From Acidothermus sp. (lineage in GTDB: Bacteria > Actinomycetota > Actinomycetes > Acidothermales > Acidothermaceae), in the NCBI GenBank assembly GCA_023512015.1, contig JAIMAI010000015.1, positions 1 through 48,911 on the forward strand: a DNA stretch of 48,911 bases. Direction: 5' to 3'. How positions within the stretch are numbered: position 1 is the stretch's first letter; each line of letters starts with the position of its first letter. The position numbers were made by a program, and so were the translations under genes. Under the pieces are notes generated by a model. The model did no database searches. It saw only the letters and a list, made by a program, of their open reading frames with translations, and was not told the origin of the DNA. Below, in pieces: positions 28,663 through 35,769 of the stretch.

Positions 28663-29067
28663 ATGAACGTTCCACTCTTCCCCACCCCCTTCCGACTGCG
28701 ACCCAACCGACCAGCCGGTTCGGCGCAGCCGGAGAAAGCACCTTCGGGAGAAACGCACGGCGAAGAAGTCCGACCTTCCGGTGGAGTCGACGATTCGCCG
28801 CATCCTACCCTGCCCGTTGCCGCCTTCCCTCAGGAATCGTGGTCCATGCGGTGCGGTACCTGCGACCTCCAGCTCACGGGCCAGGAGCGAACCCTCCTGC
28901 TCAGGACTATTCGCGAGCATCGCGACCACGACCTCGAGGATTGCACCGTGGTCTACGAGACACGGTTCGACGAACTGCGAGGGCATGTGTCGGAGCGCGT
29001 CCATCGACTCTGGCTGCGTTTGTCGCCTGCGGCGGTCCTCGACGCCGCCGGCGATTCTCTGGGATGA
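28663..29067 (+). CDS. Small hypothetical protein with Cys/His motif
   Basis: A 134-residue frame from ATG 28663 (GGGAG upstream) that ends 27 bases before hsp20. The first 60 residues are Pro-rich and low in complexity. The rest has CGTC near residue 64 and REHRDHDLEDC about 22 residues later, which could bind a metal, and then a basic helix. I do not recognise a family. An internal ATG at 28846 would give the conserved-looking half only (73 residues). Codon third positions are GC-rich in the second half, which favours a real gene. Confidence 0.5.
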   Translation: MNVPLFPTPFRLRPNRPAGSAQPEKAPSGETHGEEVRPSGGVDDSPHPTLPVAAFPQESWSMRCGTCDLQLTGQERTLLLRTIREHRDHDLEDCTVVYETRFDELRGHVSERVHRLWLRLSPAAVLDAAGDSLG

Positions 29068-29094
29068 CCGGTACAAGGGAGAGAGATACGGCCC

Positions 29095-29544
29095 ATGGCT
29101 CTTCCGGTGCGCGTGACGCGACAGCAACCCGCACGGTGGGATCCGTTCCGAGAATTCGAGGAGCTCTCCCAGCGCCTCAACCAGCTCTGGGAGAACATGC
29201 TGGGAGGCTGGCCGACGCTCGAACGATGGTCTCCCTTGGCAGACGTCGAGGAGACCGACGACGCATATACCGTCGAAATCGATCTCCCTGGAGTGCGTCG
29301 CGAGGATGTCACGGTCGAACTCGTCGACGGTGAGCTGCGGGTAAGCGGTGAGGTGAAGGAAAAGGAACGGCGCGGCATCGTCCGCCGTCAGACCCGACGC
29401 ACCGGACGGTTCGACTACGTCGTCCAGTTTCCCGGCGAAATCGATGCCGACCAGGTTACTGCCCGTCTGTCCGACGGCGTGCTGACGGTGCGGTTGCCGA
29501 AGGCAGCGACGGCCAAGCCGCGCCGAATCGAAATCAGCGCGTAG
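29095..29544 (+). CDS. Small heat shock protein, Hsp20 family
   Basis: An alpha-crystallin domain chaperone of 149 residues that holds unfolding proteins in solution. The N-terminal arm has WDPFREFEELSQRLNQLWEN; the alpha-crystallin domain runs from about residue 42 (PLADVEETDDAYTVEIDLPG) to 140 and includes the conserved Gly-Val-Leu-Thr-Val of DGVLTVRLPK near 127-136. ATG 29095 has GGGAGAGAG upstream. I see no HAIR or CIRCE operator near it. The upstream small Cys/His gene may be co-transcribed. Confidence 0.95.
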   Translation: MALPVRVTRQQPARWDPFREFEELSQRLNQLWENMLGGWPTLERWSPLADVEETDDAYTVEIDLPGVRREDVTVELVDGELRVSGEVKEKERRGIVRRQTRRTGRFDYVVQFPGEIDADQVTARLSDGVLTVRLPKAATAKPRRIEISA

Positions 29545-29594
29545 CGGGGTCTTTCTCGCCGACAGGCCAAGGGTTGTTCGGTTGTCGCCCCCAC

Positions 29595-29625
29595 CGAGGC
29601 CGACCGCCGGTACCTTCGGGCCTCG
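29595..29625 (-). terminator. Hairpin directly after the tRNA gene
   Basis: CGAGGCC (29595-29601) and GGCCTCG (29619-29625) form a seven-base stem with a 17-base loop. It abuts the 3' end of the minus-strand tRNA. There is no T-run, so it may be a processing or weak termination structure. Confidence 0.4.
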
Positions 29626-29698
29626 TAGGGCCGGTGAGAGTCGAACTCACACTGTCGCGGACCTAAACCGCGTGCCTCTACCGTTGGGCTACGGCCCC
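29626..29698 (-). tRNA. tRNA with anticodon UAG, class I shape
   Basis: The minus strand folds into a full 73-base cloverleaf: acceptor GGGGCCG/CGGCCCT (first pair G-U), D-arm GCCCAACGGTAGAGGC, anticodon stem CGCGG/CCGCG with loop TTTAGGT, five-base variable loop ACAGT, T-arm GTGAG TTCGACT CTCAC, and discriminator A. U33 and the loop size place the anticodon at UAG, which reads the leucine codon CUA. Leucine tRNAs normally have a long variable arm, which is missing here. CCA is not encoded. The fold is solid; the amino acid identity is uncertain. Confidence 0.85.
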
Positions 29699-29762
29699 GA
29701 GCATCGTCTCAGAGCATAGTGGCCTTCGGGCGCCTGCTCACCTCGCCGCACGACCGGCTCAG

Positions 29763-29804
29763 TCCTCATCCTGCGGCACGGGATCCTCATCCTGCGGCAC
29801 GGGA
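29763..29804. repeat. Tandem 21-bp duplication over the end of bcp
   Basis: Two identical adjacent 21-base units (29763-29783 and 29784-29804). The second holds the bcp stop codon (29787-29789), and the first is a non-coding copy of the same gene end, including its own in-register TGA. Confidence 0.9.
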
Positions 29805-30263
29805 GCCGAGCTCGTCGAGGATGCGGGCTACGTGTCCGGTCGCCTTGACGTTGTACCACGCTTTCGCGATCCGTCCGTCGGGATCGACGAGGAACGTCGA
29901 CCGAATCACGCCCAGCACGGTACGCCCGTAATTCGTCTTCTCGCCGTACGCGCCGTACGCCTCCAGGGTCACACGCTCGGGATCGGAGAGCAGCGGGAAC
30001 GGCAGGCCGTAGGCGTCGCGAAATTCCGCAATCTTCTCGACGGGGTCGGGGGAAATGCCGAGCACCTGGACGTCGTAGCGCGACAAGACGGCGAGGTTGT
30101 CGCGAAAATCGCAGGCTTCGGTGGTACAACCCGGGGTCATGGCGGCCGGGTAGAAATACACGATCACGTTTCGACCGCGGTAGTCGTGGAGGGAGACGGG
30201 TCTGCCTTCCGCGTCCAGCAACGTGAAGTCGGGGGCGGGATCACCGGGCTCCAATCGAGGCAT
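29787..30263 (-). CDS. bcp: Thioredoxin-dependent peroxiredoxin (Bcp/PrxQ type)
   Basis: A 158-residue peroxidase that reduces hydroperoxides using thioredoxin. The catalytic motif AAMTPGCTTEACDFRDN (about residues 41-57) carries the peroxidatic Cys and, five residues on, the second Cys typical of the PrxQ/Bcp group. The N-terminal LEPGDPAPDFTLLDAEGRPV and the KTNYGRTVLGVIRSTFLVDP segment also match. The start at 30263 lies six bases after TAGGTT, suggesting a leaderless message. Its 3' end is tandemly duplicated. Confidence 0.94.
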   Translation of the reverse strand: MPRLEPGDPAPDFTLLDAEGRPVSLHDYRGRNVIVYFYPAAMTPGCTTEACDFRDNLAVLSRYDVQVLGISPDPVEKIAEFRDAYGLPFPLLSDPERVTLEAYGAYGEKTNYGRTVLGVIRSTFLVDPDGRIAKAWYNVKATGHVARILDELGSRAAG

Positions 30264-30275
30264 AGCCTCAACCTA
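30264..30275 (-). promoter_or_regulatory. Leaderless -10 element of bcp
   Basis: On the minus strand TAGGTT (30270-30275) is followed by six bases and the ATG of bcp. The six bases contain GAGG, but this is too close to the ATG to act as a normal ribosome-binding site. Confidence 0.45.
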
Positions 30276-30339
30276 GTCCAGCCACCGGGGTAGCCCGTCG
30301 GCCGGTTACGTCGGCCGTTCGCCGGGGAAGGAGATCATC

Positions 30340-31392
30340 ATGACGGTACGCGCACTCTCCGTCGTCCCAGGCAAACCGAAGACGGCGGCGGTCACCTCCC
30401 ACCCCGAACCTCTCGACGACGACGGAGGGCTCTTGGTCGACGGTCTCCTCGTCGGCATCTGCGGCACGGACGTCGAAATCCTGCGCGAGGGGTACGGCTG
30501 GTCTCCTCCCGGTGAGGAGCGACTCGTCATCGGACATGAATCGCTGGGCCGAATAGCCGAAGCCCCCGCCGACAGCGGATTCGAGGCCGGAGACCTCGTA
30601 GTGGGGATCGTCCGCCGGCCCGACCCGGTGCCTTGCCTGCCCTGCAGTCTCGGGGCTTGGGACTTCTGCCGCAACGGTCGGTACACCGAGCGCGGCATCA
30701 AGGAGCGGCACGGTTATGCGGCGTCGCGGTGGCGGGTCGAACCCGAATTCGCCGTGAAGGTCGATCCCCGTCTCGGCGACCTCGGCGTCCTGGTGGAACC
30801 CACGTCGGTGGTGGCCAAGGCGTGGGATCAAGCCGAGAAGGTGGCGGCACGATCTCCGGCTCCGCGACACATCGCTCTGATCACCGGGGCGGGGCCGATT
30901 GGGCTGCTCGCCGCACTGCTCGGCGTCCAGCGCGGCTACGAAGTGCACGTCCTCGATCGCGTGACGACCGGGCCGAAACCCGCGCTGGCCAAGGATCTCG
31001 GCGCCACCTATCACACCGGCGACGTGACCGAGATCGAGGTGCGTCCCGACGTCGTCATCGAATGCACCGGGAATGGTCCGCTGGTCTTCGCTCTCACCGA
31101 GATCGTGGCGACGGACGGGGTGATCTGCCTCACCGGTATATCGGGGTCCAAGAAGCAGGCGACGATGCGGCCCGACGAGGTGAACAAGGAGATGGTCCTC
31201 GACAACCTCGCCCTGGTGGGGAGCGTCAACGCGTCCCGGGCCCACTACGAGCAGGCCGCGGCCGCGCTGGCCCGCGCCGATCGGGAGTGGTTGGCCCGCC
31301 TGATCACACGGCGGGTACCTCTCGGCGACTTCGAAAAGGCGCTGTCGCGCGAGGACGGCGATGTGAAGGTGGTCTTGGACCTTCAGCGATGA
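30340..31392 (+). CDS. Zinc-type glucose 1-dehydrogenase
   Basis: A medium-chain dehydrogenase/reductase of 350 residues related to the glucose dehydrogenases of archaea that feed a non-phosphorylating Entner-Doudoroff route. GICGTDVEIL near residues 44-53 gives the catalytic zinc Cys, GHESLGRI near 67 the His-Glu pair, and the PCLPCSLGAWDFCRNG cluster near 95-110 the structural zinc region. The nucleotide-binding motif GAGPIGLLAALLG lies near 183-195. ATG 30340 has AAGGAG upstream. Xylose or galactose may also be used. The GroES-like gene follows. Confidence 0.88.
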   Translation: MTVRALSVVPGKPKTAAVTSHPEPLDDDGGLLVDGLLVGICGTDVEILREGYGWSPPGEERLVIGHESLGRIAEAPADSGFEAGDLVVGIVRRPDPVPCLPCSLGAWDFCRNGRYTERGIKERHGYAASRWRVEPEFAVKVDPRLGDLGVLVEPTSVVAKAWDQAEKVAARSPAPRHIALITGAGPIGLLAALLGVQRGYEVHVLDRVTTGPKPALAKDLGATYHTGDVTEIEVRPDVVIECTGNGPLVFALTEIVATDGVICLTGISGSKKQATMRPDEVNKEMVLDNLALVGSVNASRAHYEQAAAALARADREWLARLITRRVPLGDFEKALSREDGDVKVVLDLQR

Positions 31393-31425
31393 CGATCGAT
31401 CGGACGCCGGCCGGCCCGGTCCGTG

Positions 31426-31460
31426 TTGTGAGTGCCGACCGCTCCGGTAGCGTTCCAGGC
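31426..31460 (+). promoter_or_regulatory. Promoter of the GroES-like gene, leaderless
   Basis: TTGTGA (31426-31431), 16 bases, TAGCGT (31448-31453), seven bases, GTG at 31461. This supports the shorter start of the GroES-like protein over the ATG at 31389. Confidence 0.6.
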
Positions 31461-31787
31461 GTGGATCGCACGGTCACCGGTCTGCCGATCAAGCTGCTGC
31501 ACGATCGTGTCTTGGTGAAGGCCGAAGGTCCCGAAGGTGAGCGCCGTTCGAGCGGAGGAATCGTGATCCCGGCGACCGCCGCGGTGGGACGCCGGCTGGT
31601 CTGGGCCGAGGTGGTGGGTGTCGGCCAGGCGGTGCGCTCGGTCCAAGTCGGGGATCGGGTGCTGTACGAACCGGAGGACCGGGCGCAGATTGAAATTCAC
31701 GGAGTGTCGTACGTTCTGCTGCGGGAACGCGACATCCACGCCGTCGCGGCAGAGCGGGTCGAAGGCTCCACCGGGCTGTATTTGTAG
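31461..31787 (+). CDS. GroES-like (Cpn10 family) protein
   Basis: A 108-residue protein of the chaperonin 10 fold: LPIKLLHDRVLVKAEGPEGE at the start, then RSSGGIVIPATA and the VGDRVLYEPEDRAQIEIHGV stretch. It differs from ordinary GroES by the loop GRRLVWAEVVGVG and the C-terminal VLLRERDIHAVAAE, and no groEL gene is next to it. Similar stand-alone proteins occur in actinobacteria. The GTG at 31461 is supported by a promoter; the ATG at 31389 overlapping the previous stop would add 24 residues of low similarity. Confidence 0.88.
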   Translation: MDRTVTGLPIKLLHDRVLVKAEGPEGERRSSGGIVIPATAAVGRRLVWAEVVGVGQAVRSVQVGDRVLYEPEDRAQIEIHGVSYVLLRERDIHAVAAERVEGSTGLYL

Positions 31788-31877
31788 GGGCCTCGGCACG
31801 CCTACAGTACCGGGCTTTCCGATGACAGCGATCGCTTCCGTTGCTGCGCTTGAGTGGCAAGCGATTGCGATGTTCGT

Positions 31878-34800
31878 TCAGTTGGTGGGCGGCAACAGGA
31901 CGAGCGCCTGCGCTGCGGCGTCGGCTACGGTTGTCGCGACCGCTTTGGGTCCGCCGAAAAGCCAACCATTGAGCACGCTGGGGGCGACGGAGGCGAAGTA
32001 GCCCGACGTACCGTCGGGGAGGTTACCGTCGGGTGGGACCAAGACGAGGGGTCCACCTGCCGTTCCGCTGATCGGTCCTCCGACGAGAGCGTCCGGAAAG
32101 GCGGCACCGCTTGCCAGGCCGATGGCCGACGGTGCGGTGAAGAATTGCTGAGCAACCAGCACTGAGGTTGCGAAGCGATCAGTTCCGACGATCGCTCGCG
32201 ACGAAGGATCGGCATGAGCGGCGGGTCCACCAATGGCGAAACGGGTACTTCCGAGGTGCGTGGACAAGAAGGTACGGGTCGCCGCACTCAGCGTGTCGCC
32301 GTCGGTCAGGAGCAGAGCTCCGTGCGTAATGATCGCAGCGGCAGCGGCGGACATGGCGTCTGGGAAATTGGTGCCATCAACCTCTAGGAGGGTCGTCGGA
32401 TTCCCCAACGCATAGGCGATCTGAACCGCCGTTTCGTATCGATCGGCGCCTTGAATGCGGTGCGCGACGAAGCCGGCGTTGAGGATTTGCTGTTCGACTT
32501 GCGCAGAAAGGGCGGCAAATCCGCCGAGCAGGAATACAGGGCTCCCTTGAGGGAGAACCCTCTGTATTTCGCTCAGCACGTTGGCCGGGACTTCCGTCGG
32601 CGGTGTCAACAGCAATGGTCCGCGGACCGACGCCGCCAGCGGTGCTCCGGCTAGCGCATCCGGAAACGTATCGGATCGAGCGAGGACGACGGCCCGTGCG
32701 CTCGCAGATCCGGGGAAAGCGAGCTGTGAGGCTGCTATGGCCGTGGCGATGCGATCGGAGCCGGCAACGCGGAGCAGGGTTCCCTCGCCGGCGCTGCTGC
32801 TTCCTGGGGTGAGAACCCTCACGGCCGGGGACTGCCGAAGAGGGAGGGGGCTTTGGGTTGCCGAAGCCGCGCTCTGGGCAGCGAAGGTGGTTATCTGCGA
32901 GGTCGGCGGCGTTCGTGCGCTCGAGCCACCGTTGGTGTCCCCGTAAGTAATGGTCACCGTGGCCCCAGGCGGAAGACTCACAGCGCGAAGGACGATGATG
33001 TTTCCGCTCATCAAGACGATTCCGGCATCCGCGGTGGTGAAGCCAGCCTGGCCGGTTTGCGCGGAGGGGAGGGTCCACGTGCCGGGGACGTTGATGTCGA
33101 TCTCACCGTTGATCAGTCCCGTCCCCGTTGGGGGTTGATACCGGAACGACAGAGTCGTGAGGCTGTCCGTTTGGACCAAATTAGGGGTGACGGTCATGGT
33201 TCCGGCACCCGGTGCGGCCGTTGGCGGACAAAGCCACGCTTGCAGGTCCGCCATATTCGGATAGCCGAGCCCGGTAGCGAGGTCATAGCCAGAGCGCACC
33301 GCGTATTCGCCGGAGTTCACCCCGGTGAAATCAGTGTTAGGACCTTGGGTTATGTCAACAATGGCTGCCGATCCGGCCGCGCGGTACAATGTCGGCACGA
33401 TCCACCCGACCGGACCCGCGGCGCACGTACGGTCGACCAGGGCGATGCCGCCGGCCAGAGTGGCCGCTGCGAGAGCCGTACCACCGGTCGCGTGCCACGC
33501 ACCGCCGAAGAACACCACGTAGCCGTGTGTTGGGTCCGCGAGCAGACTGATATCCGGGACTTGTCGGCACAGACTTCCCTGCTGAGCGCCGCATGGTGCG
33601 CTGCTGTTCTCGGGAGCGCTGCTGACCAGCTGCTGGTAACGAGGCTCCGGCCAAATTTGCGAAATTCCTCCTCCACCCGCTCCGCTCCCGGTACGCCAGG
33701 ACGTATCGGCCGAATCGGCGGCTGCGAAAGAGGTACCTCCGACGGCCACTACCTCCGGCTGGCTTGCCGGGTCGAGAACAGCGGGAGCGGTGTTGCCACC
33801 ATTGGGGGGGTTGTAACAACCCGCCGAGCCCGTGTCCCCGCTCGCGGCCAAAACAGTCTGACCCTGGAGAGCCATCCGTTGGAAGAGTGGACGTTCCAAC
33901 GTCGGGAGCGAGGCGAGTCGAGCAGTGGGTTCGCAGATGCCCCACCCGCTCACGACTATTTGTGCGGCGTGGTCATTGGCGATTCGAGCGTATGTGTCGT
34001 AGATGCTGCCAGCGTCACCGGGAGCCTCGTAGACAAGGATGTTGGCCTCCGGCGCGGTGGCAATCACCGTTTCGATGTCGGCAGCAGCTCGCCCAGAGCC
34101 GACGCCGGGGCCGACTCCGCCATCGACGGGAACGACCGTCACGCTCGCGTGTGTGCCGTAGCAGGCTTGGAAAGAAGCGATATCCCCGGGATCGAACGGT
34201 TCGAATTCCACAATGGCGACGGTGACGGCAGTGTGTGCGGCCGAGGCATAAAGCGGTGTCAGGTTGTAGTGGCTCGCGATGTCGGCAGGGGTGTGCGCCC
34301 CGGCGGCGGCCGCCGCAGCGCTGGCCGCTGCGCACGCGACGGGCGGACCGCCCGCCGTTACCGCTGCCGGCTGGGCGACCAGCGTCGCGGAGCGCTGCTG
34401 GAGAGGGATTCGAAGGGTTGCCTCTTGGTTCGCGGCAACGACGGCTGCCGTGGCGCGGGTGGACGGTCGGGCGAAGACAGCTTCGACGAGGGGCGCAAGT
34501 GTGGCCGGAAGCTTCGGGGCGGTTGCGAATACCTCGATGGGTGCCGCACCGTTGCCGCGTTCTTCTTCCAGGCGTGCGTCGAAGAGTTCATTGATTTGCC
34601 CGGCGGTTCCGTTGGCCCAGAGGGTGGTCGGCGGCCAACCGCCGGTCTGGGTGGACAGTCCGGCTGCCTGCAGGTAGCGAATGAGTTGTCGCACCTCGGC
34701 GAGACGACTCGACGCGTCCGCGCGTAGGGCGATGGTGAGTTGAACGGATCGGAGGGAGGGGGCGGCGCGCGGGGAGCGTTTCGCGGTAGCGGTGTCGCCG

Positions 34801-35048
34801 TGAGCTGAACCCAGGCGGCCTGTGGCATCGCCGGGTCCGCTGCGAGTCGTGCGGAGGACGTCGACGGGATGGGCGGTCGCCGTCAGATCTTCGAGAGTGA
34901 GAGTTCGGACGGGGATCCGCGGAACGTCTTTGCCCACGGAAGGGAGAGAGTGATGGGATGCCCAGATTGCCGTGGGGGACAGGACGGCCAGCGTCAGGAC
35001 AGCAGTGGTCACACGACGCAGCCGTGCGGCACTCGACATGATCTTCAT
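31878..35048 (-). CDS. S53-like surface protein with CWB2 repeats, catalytically altered
   Basis: The 1056-residue secreted protein has a signal peptide (residues 1-31, ending near IWASH), an S53 pro-domain (about 75-225), an S53 catalytic-fold domain (about 255-615), a beta-sandwich linker (about 625-750) and three cell-wall-binding type 2 repeats (about 770-1050; FPDAL/FPDAM cores). In the catalytic domain the Ser of the usual GGTS motif is Ala525 (codon GCT at 33474-33476), and the Glu expected four residues before Asp324 is Arg320. Proteolysis is therefore unlikely; a structural or binding role on the wall is inferred. ATG 35048 follows AAAGGGAG. Confidence 0.88.
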   Translation of the reverse strand: MKIMSSAARLRRVTTAVLTLAVLSPTAIWASHHSLPSVGKDVPRIPVRTLTLEDLTATAHPVDVLRTTRSGPGDATGRLGSAHGDTATAKRSPRAAPSLRSVQLTIALRADASSRLAEVRQLIRYLQAAGLSTQTGGWPPTTLWANGTAGQINELFDARLEEERGNGAAPIEVFATAPKLPATLAPLVEAVFARPSTRATAAVVAANQEATLRIPLQQRSATLVAQPAAVTAGGPPVACAAASAAAAAAGAHTPADIASHYNLTPLYASAAHTAVTVAIVEFEPFDPGDIASFQACYGTHASVTVVPVDGGVGPGVGSGRAAADIETVIATAPEANILVYEAPGDAGSIYDTYARIANDHAAQIVVSGWGICEPTARLASLPTLERPLFQRMALQGQTVLAASGDTGSAGCYNPPNGGNTAPAVLDPASQPEVVAVGGTSFAAADSADTSWRTGSGAGGGGISQIWPEPRYQQLVSSAPENSSAPCGAQQGSLCRQVPDISLLADPTHGYVVFFGGAWHATGGTALAAATLAGGIALVDRTCAAGPVGWIVPTLYRAAGSAAIVDITQGPNTDFTGVNSGEYAVRSGYDLATGLGYPNMADLQAWLCPPTAAPGAGTMTVTPNLVQTDSLTTLSFRYQPPTGTGLINGEIDINVPGTWTLPSAQTGQAGFTTADAGIVLMSGNIIVLRAVSLPPGATVTITYGDTNGGSSARTPPTSQITTFAAQSAASATQSPLPLRQSPAVRVLTPGSSSAGEGTLLRVAGSDRIATAIAASQLAFPGSASARAVVLARSDTFPDALAGAPLAASVRGPLLLTPPTEVPANVLSEIQRVLPQGSPVFLLGGFAALSAQVEQQILNAGFVAHRIQGADRYETAVQIAYALGNPTTLLEVDGTNFPDAMSAAAAAIITHGALLLTDGDTLSAATRTFLSTHLGSTRFAIGGPAAHADPSSRAIVGTDRFATSVLVAQQFFTAPSAIGLASGAAFPDALVGGPISGTAGGPLVLVPPDGNLPDGTSGYFASVAPSVLNGWLFGGPKAVATTVADAAAQALVLLPPTN

Positions 35049-35179
35049 TGCTCCCTTTCTCATCGGGCCGCATTTCGGAACCCTAACCGACAGGCGCGAT
35101 CGAGGGGCTTTTGTCGGCTGTCGTACCCGCGGACGCGGCCCTAAACTAGATAGTCACGATCACGTGTAGGAGGGGTGCG

Positions 35180-35689
35180 ATGGCAGGTCCTGGACCTTTG
35201 CGTCTCGATCCGTTGGCGCTCGCCTGGAACACCGTCGCGAGTTTCTCGACGTACGAGGAGGCCCAGGCTGCCGTCGACTACCTCTCCGACCATCAATTCC
35301 CCGTCGAGTACGTCGACATCGTCGGCTCGGACCTGCGCTTCGTCGAACGGGTCACCGGCCGCTTGACGACATGGCGGGCGGCTGCTGCGGGCGCGGCATC
35401 CGGTGCGTGGTTCGGGCTGTTCATCGGGCTGCTCGTCGGATTCTTCACCAGTGGGCCACGGTGGCTGGGCCTCGTCCTGGGCGGAGTCATCATCGGCGCC
35501 CTCTGGGGCGGGGCGTTCGGTGCCGTCGGCCATCTGGCGACGCGCGGACGGCGGGATTTCTCCTCACTGCGTTCCATCGTCGCGTTGAAATACGACGTGG
35601 TCGCGCGGGGCGGCCACGCTGAACAGGCCCGCAGCATGCTCCGCGAAGCGGGCATCATCGCCGCAGACGCTCCGCCGCCTACAGTGTGA
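35180..35689 (+). CDS. YflT-like general stress membrane protein
   Basis: The 169-residue product starts with a YflT/Gsp17M-like domain (ASFSTYEEAQAAVDYLSDHQ near residues 16-35, then VEYVDIVGSDLRFVE) followed by two Gly-rich hydrophobic segments (about 65-115) and a short basic tail. This layout is common in actinobacterial proteins annotated as general stress protein or DUF1269-like. Function is not known. ATG 35180 has TAGGAGG upstream. It is divergent from the S53-like gene and convergent with galK. Confidence 0.85.
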   Translation: MAGPGPLRLDPLALAWNTVASFSTYEEAQAAVDYLSDHQFPVEYVDIVGSDLRFVERVTGRLTTWRAAAAGAASGAWFGLFIGLLVGFFTSGPRWLGLVLGGVIIGALWGGAFGAVGHLATRGRRDFSSLRSIVALKYDVVARGGHAEQARSMLREAGIIAADAPPPTV

Positions 35690-35743
35690 GGACATCGCGA
35701 GGCTGCCGGGCGCTGTTTTCTGTTGGCGTTTTTCCTCAGGTTT

Positions 35744-35762
35744 CGTGACTTCTTGGGTCACG
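35744..35762. terminator. Inverted repeat between convergent genes
   Basis: CGTGAC (35744-35749) and GTCACG (35757-35762) with a seven-base loop lie between the ends of the YflT-like gene and galK. A T-rich stretch (35716-35735) precedes it. It may serve as a shared terminator. Confidence 0.35.
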
Positions 35763-35769
35763 CGACGCG

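Noticed and set aside
29068..29094. Heat-shock operator (CIRCE or HAIR) before hsp20
   Set aside because: No matching inverted repeat was seen in the short gap or in the upstream 150 bases.
28648..29127. Minus-strand frame of 159 codons crossing the hsp20 start
   Set aside because: It overlaps the well-supported hsp20 gene and has no recognisable domain or start signal; the plus-strand small gene fits the operon better.
32853..34727. Plus-strand frame of 624 codons opposite the S53-like protein
   Set aside because: Arg/Gly-rich shadow of a clear signal peptide, S53 and CWB2 protein on the minus strand.
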